A DNA stretch of 8,347 nucleotides from the NCBI GenBank assembly GCA_021812735.1, contig JAKAMV010000401.1, positions 1 to 8,347 of the forward strand. The letters are read 5' to 3'. Below are positions 4,969 to 8,347 of the stretch, one piece after another. Each line of letters begins with the position of its first letter. Within the stretch, counting starts at the first letter, position 1. The notes under the pieces were generated by a model that ran no database searches, was not told the DNA's origin, and worked only from the letters and a program-made list of their open reading frames with translations. This stretch comes from Chloroflexota bacterium. GTDB lineage: Bacteria > Chloroflexota > Limnocylindria > Limnocylindrales > CSP1-4. The translations under genes were made by a program, and so were the position numbers.

Positions 4969-7224
4969 CTACGCCGGGACCCGCCGCAGGTCGAACAGCC
5001 GGAACGTGAAGTCGCCGCGGACCAGCCGGTGGCCGTCCGCGCCGACGTCGCGCCCCTCGGGCATCGGATCCGGCGGCTCGATCCCCAGCCCCACGGCCAT
5101 CAGCTCGTCGCCGCCTCGCTCGATCGTCGGCATCGGACCCTCGAAGGACGTCCAGCACGTGACGGCGTAGCGCGCCGCGGGATCGAGCCCGCGGACAGCC
5201 AGCCGGTCGCGGTGCGGCCACGGGTGCTGGAGCACGCGATAGTGGGCGACCACCGCCCGCGACGCATCCGCCGACGACACCATCCACGCCGCCTCGTTGC
5301 CGTCGCCCTCGAAGGGGCTGCGCAGCCGCGCGAACCGCCCGTACTGGAACAGGTCGCGGCGCTCCGTGTAGAAGGCCACCTGGCGCCGGACCGCAGCCAG
5401 GTCCGCCTCGCGCATCGCGGTCGGGTCCAGCTCGTACCCGAACGCCCCGAACATCGCCACGGCGGCGCGGAAGTCGAGCGGCGCCACCCGCCCGGTCTGG
5501 TGGTTGGGCACGGCGGACACGTGCGCCCCGAACGACGACAGCGGGTACGCGAACGACGAGCCCCACTGGATCCGCAGCCGCTCCACGGCGTCGGTGTCGT
5601 CCGAGGTCCAGGCCTGCGGGGCCCAGGCCAGGATCCCCGCGTCGAACCGCGCCCCGCCCGACGCGCACGACTCGAACAGGATGTCGGGGAAGCGGGCCGT
5701 CAGCCGCTCGTACAGCGCGTACATCCCCATCGTGTAGCGGTAGAAGAACTCGCCCTGGCGCTCCGGCGGCAGGGTGGGCGAGAACGGCTCGGTGATGAAG
5801 CGGTTCCAGTCCCACTTGACGTAGTCGATCGGCGCGGAGGCGATGACGTCGCCGATCGTGCCCGCGATGTGGTCCACGACCGCCGGGTTCGCGAAGTCGA
5901 GCACCAGCTGCTGGCGGCTCTCGGTGCGCCTGCGGCCGGGGACGCCGATCGCCCAGTCCGGGTGCGCCCGGAACAGGTCCGAGTCCGCGTTGACCATCTC
6001 GGGCTCGATCCACAGGCCGAACTGCAGGCCGAGCGCCCTGACCTCGCGGGCCAGGCCGTCAAGCCCGTGCGGCAGCTTGCGGCGGTCCACCACCCAGTCG
6101 CCCAGGGAGCGGTCGTCGTTGTCGCGGACGCCGAACCAGCCGTCGTCGAGCACGAACAGTTCGGCGCCCATCGCCTTGGCCGCGGCCGCCATCGCCACCA
6201 GGCGGTCATGGTCGAAGCCGAAGTAGGTGCCCTCCCAGTTGTTGAGGAGCACCGGACGGGGCCGGTCGCGCCATGGCCCGCGCGCCATCCGTCGGCCGAG
6301 CACCTGGTGGAGCGACGCGCTCAGCGCGGACAGGCCGTCGCCGCTCCAGGCCAGGAGAGCCTCGGGCGTGGTGAACGAGGCGCCTGGCTCGAGCGGCCAG
6401 GCGAACTGCTCGGGGTGCAGGCCGATCCGCAGGCGCGTCGTGCCGAAGTGGCCCACCTCGGCCTCCGCGAGGAAGTTGCCGCTCCACGCGAGCACGGCGC
6501 CCCAGCACTCCCCGGCAGCCTCCGTGGTGGCGGGCCGGCGCAGGACGAGCGACGGGTTGTGCTCGTTGCCCGAGCCGCCGCGCAGGCTGCCCACGCCCTG
6601 CCTGCCGGGAACGACGGGACGGTCCACCGGCATCCGTTCCCGCGCCCACGCGCCCGAGAAGGTCACCAGCCGCCAGTCGTCGTCGGGCAGGTCGAGCGTT
6701 GCGCTCATCGCCGTCCGGACCACCACGCGGGCGGCGCCGAAGTTCTTGAGGCGCATCGAGCGGGCGACCACCGGCCAGTCGCGGAAGATCGAGAGCGACA
6801 GCGTCGCCACCAGCCCGGTCGGCCCGTCCGCGAGGTCGATCTCGAGCGTGTCCGCCTCGCGCTCGTCCTCGACATAGGCGGCCGGCAGCAGGCCCGGCAG
6901 GGCGGGCTTGCCCTGGAGGATGCGGTGGGTGACGTACCGCGGCTCCACCACCTGCGAACCGTCCGCCGCCTCCACGACGAGGGCGGGGACCCGGAAGTCG
7001 CCGAGGCCCGGCACGGGCAGCGCGAGCGCGACGGGCTCGCCGACGCGGTTGTCGAAGCCGCGGAAGTCGCGCGGGCCGAGGTGCGCGTACGACGGGCCGA
7101 CGGCCAGCGGGGCGCCGGCGTGGTGGATCCCGATCCAGCCGTTGGGCAGCACGCCCAGGACCCAGGAGGTCCGGCCATTGTGGAGGTGCCACTCCCGGGT
7201 CTCGGGGCTCCAGGCGATGCTCAT
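4969..7224 (-). CDS. Alpha-galactosidase, glycoside hydrolase family 36
   Basis: This 751-residue enzyme would release terminal alpha-galactose from melibiose, raffinose-family sugars or galactomannan side chains, with retention of configuration. The GH36 layout is complete: an N-terminal beta-sandwich (to about 310), a TIM barrel (about 320-640) and a C-terminal beta domain. Key motifs are NNWEGTYFGFD (328-338), LDDGWFG with galactose-binding Asp360/Asp361, GLWIEPEMVN (403-412), and YVKWDWNR with nucleophile Asp472. ESCASGGARFD (518-528) is also present, as is WTSDDTDA, whose Asp542 is the likely acid/base. The residue roles follow known GH36 enzymes. No signal peptide is seen, so it should act in the cytoplasm on imported sugar. 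The length matches the family (about 700-750). The frame is open 30 codons further upstream, but the ATG at 7224 is chosen because it overlaps the lacZ stop (ATGA) and has GGAGAG nine bases ahead. Third Gly of the usual CASGGG motif is Ala here. Confidence 0.95.
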   Translation of the reverse strand: MSIAWSPETREWHLHNGRTSWVLGVLPNGWIGIHHAGAPLAVGPSYAHLGPRDFRGFDNRVGEPVALALPVPGLGDFRVPALVVEAADGSQVVEPRYVTHRILQGKPALPGLLPAAYVEDEREADTLEIDLADGPTGLVATLSLSIFRDWPVVARSMRLKNFGAARVVVRTAMSATLDLPDDDWRLVTFSGAWARERMPVDRPVVPGRQGVGSLRGGSGNEHNPSLVLRRPATTEAAGECWGAVLAWSGNFLAEAEVGHFGTTRLRIGLHPEQFAWPLEPGASFTTPEALLAWSGDGLSALSASLHQVLGRRMARGPWRDRPRPVLLNNWEGTYFGFDHDRLVAMAAAAKAMGAELFVLDDGWFGVRDNDDRSLGDWVVDRRKLPHGLDGLAREVRALGLQFGLWIEPEMVNADSDLFRAHPDWAIGVPGRRRTESRQQLVLDFANPAVVDHIAGTIGDVIASAPIDYVKWDWNRFITEPFSPTLPPERQGEFFYRYTMGMYALYERLTARFPDILFESCASGGARFDAGILAWAPQAWTSDDTDAVERLRIQWGSSFAYPLSSFGAHVSAVPNHQTGRVAPLDFRAAVAMFGAFGYELDPTAMREADLAAVRRQVAFYTERRDLFQYGRFARLRSPFEGDGNEAAWMVSSADASRAVVAHYRVLQHPWPHRDRLAVRGLDPAARYAVTCWTSFEGPMPTIERGGDELMAVGLGIEPPDPMPEGRDVGADGHRLVRGDFTFRLFDLRRVPA

Positions 7225-8347
7225 GCGGTCGGGCTCTCCAGCGATGCGATGGTCCAGGTCCACGTGTGCGTCCCGACCGGGACGAGGTATGGCGCGAGGG
7301 TGTCCGGCCCGCAAGAGGCCGTCCCCACGCCGCGGTGGGCGGCGTCGATGGTGACGAAGGTCTCGGGGCGGGCGACCACCTCGTCGTCGTGCGTGGCGGC
7401 GTCGAGGTCCTGTGCGGTGACATGGAGGGCGGCCACCTGCCGCGGCCGGTCAAGGTCGATCCTGATGCCGCCGACCGCGAGCCACCGGACGCCGGCGTGG
7501 CCGCCGCTCTCCTGCGGCCGCACGTACGGGGTGAGCTGCTCGGTCACCGTGGACGACCACCGTCCGAGCGCGCCGCCCCGGGCGCGGTCCGGGTACGTCT
7601 CGTGGGGGCCCGTGCCGTACCAGGTGAGTGCCTCGTGGCCGGGGGCGAGCGTCAGGGCGGTGCCCACCCGGGGCAGGTCGGCGAGGGCCGGGGGCACCTC
7701 CACGGTCTCCGTGACGCGGATCGTGCCGTCGGCGGCCCGGCCAAGCCGGACGGTGTGGGGGACCTCGATCCCGGCAGCGGTGCGCCAGACGGCCCGGACG
7801 ACGGTCTCGGTCGCGCCTCGCTCGATGCCGACCAGCGTGCGCGTCAGGCGAGCGAGGCCCCAGGCGGCCCAGCGGGCGGCCATCCCGCCAATCCGGTCGT
7901 TGTCGGTAGGCGCGCGCCAGAGCGCCAAGGCGGGCGGGGCCGCGAAGGCCGCGTGGGCGAGGTTGCCGGCCGCGTCGAGCGGCACGTCGCCGGTGGTCAC
8001 GGGCGGCTCGGGCGTCACGGCCCCGGCGAGGACGACCTGCGCCCAGCCCACCTCGTGGCCTGCCTCGGCCCAGGTGGTCGCCTCGGCCAGCGCGAAGCGC
8101 ACGGTCAGCACGCGCTCGGCGCGGCCGGCCGCAGGCAGCGCGAAGCCCGACAGCGCGGCCTCGGCCCTCGCCCCCGGCGCCACGACGGGCAATGGCAGGT
8201 CGCCGGACGCTACGACGGCGCCGTCGTCGGCCACGGACCAGCCGGCCCGCAGCCACGAGAGGTCGCGGAAGTCGCCGCGGTTCTCGAGCGTGACCCGACC
8301 CTCGCGAGCCTCGTCGGCGCCGGACACCACGCGCGCCGGCGCCGCCA
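7221..8347 (-). CDS. lacZ: Beta-galactosidase, glycoside hydrolase family 2, C-terminal part (5' end off window)
   Basis: The frame stays open to the right edge, giving the last 374 residues of a LacZ-type enzyme normally about 1000 long. It should hydrolyse lactose and other beta-galactosides. Visible motifs of the C-terminal domains are EGRVTLENRGDFRDLSWLRAGW (linker beta-sandwich), LWRAPTDNDRIGG and WYGTGPHETYPDRARGG. PYVRPQESGGHAGVRWL and DAAHRGVGTASCGPDTL also match. The last three belong to the large beta-sandwich (Bgal_small_N) that helps close the active site. The catalytic glutamates lie in the TIM barrel beyond the edge and cannot be checked. Its TGA shares ATGA with the alpha-galactosidase start, so the two are one transcript, and the promoter must lie to the right. 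The stretch between VGWAQ and RAPTDND, about 40 residues, appears roughly half as long as in E. coli LacZ. A GTG at 8330 is internal, not the start. Confidence 0.93.
   Translation of the reverse strand, partial: AAPARVVSGADEAREGRVTLENRGDFRDLSWLRAGWSVADDGAVVASGDLPLPVVAPGARAEAALSGFALPAAGRAERVLTVRFALAEATTWAEAGHEVGWAQVVLAGAVTPEPPVTTGDVPLDAAGNLAHAAFAAPPALALWRAPTDNDRIGGMAARWAAWGLARLTRTLVGIERGATETVVRAVWRTAAGIEVPHTVRLGRAADGTIRVTETVEVPPALADLPRVGTALTLAPGHEALTWYGTGPHETYPDRARGGALGRWSSTVTEQLTPYVRPQESGGHAGVRWLAVGGIRIDLDRPRQVAALHVTAQDLDAATHDDEVVARPETFVTIDAAHRGVGTASCGPDTLAPYLVPVGTHTWTWTIASLESPTA
7234..7239 (-). promoter_or_regulatory. Shine-Dalgarno site (GGAGAG) for the alpha-galactosidase gene
   Basis: On the minus strand GGAGAG lies nine bases before the ATG at 7224, inside the end of lacZ. 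With the ATGA overlap it decides between this start and the longer open frame reaching 7314, and it suggests coupled translation of the two galactosidases. Confidence 0.65.

Noticed and set aside
4682..6013. Minus-strand open frame of 443 codons
   Set aside because: It overlaps the alpha-galactosidase in another frame and crosses the galK terminus. It is Arg/Gly/Ala-rich and lacks any motif.
6206..7453. Minus-strand open frame of 415 codons across the lacZ-alpha-galactosidase junction
   Set aside because: An alternate-frame shadow rich in Pro/Arg; the true frames on the same strand carry clear GH36 and GH2 motifs.

Overview
The DNA is very GC-rich, with G or C at most third codon positions. 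Three genes that follow an intergenic gap have a TAnnnT -10 box 6-7 bases before the start codon, which points to leaderless mRNAs. Together this suggests a high-GC soil or sediment bacterium such as a Chloroflexota (Limnocylindria-like) or Actinomycetota member. The lineage is inferred from composition and family resemblance only, not from a marker gene.

Layout, left to right. (1) 1-944, minus strand: an EamA/DMT-family membrane transporter, cut by the left edge close to its natural C-terminus. (2) 945-1029: a compact divergent promoter region with a -10 box for each direction, an imperfect GC-rich inverted repeat, and an AT-rich perfect 7-8-7 inverted repeat over the start codon of the next gene. 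(3) 1030-3667, plus strand: a tightly overlapping three-gene unit of ABC ATPase, ABC-2 permease and TetR-family repressor, joined by ATGA and GTGA overlaps. This is the classic arrangement of a self-regulated exporter, and the AT-rich inverted repeat is the best candidate for the TetR operator. The TetR protein ends in an unusual in-frame (GDL/GGL)8 repeat tail. (4) 3719-4930, plus strand: galactokinase (galK) with its own leaderless-type promoter. (5) 4969-8347, minus strand, convergent with galK: a GH36 alpha-galactosidase preceded by the 3' third of a GH2 beta-galactosidase (lacZ), overlapping by ATGA and running off the right edge.

The right half is a galactoside-use cluster. The GH2 enzyme would release galactose from beta-galactosides and the GH36 enzyme from alpha-galactosides such as melibiose and raffinose. 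GalK would phosphorylate the galactose for the Leloir pathway. No galT, galE, sugar transporter or sugar-responsive regulator is visible here. The left half (drug/metabolite-type transporter plus a TetR-controlled ABC exporter) looks like an independent efflux module.

There are no RNA genes, mobile elements or CRISPR arrays, and no intergenic gap exceeds 90 bases. Nothing here looks like a wholly new system. The points most worth following are the predicted TetR operator that would occlude both promoter and start codon, the consistent leaderless promoter architecture, the TetR repeat tail, and a seemingly compact LacZ C-terminal region.
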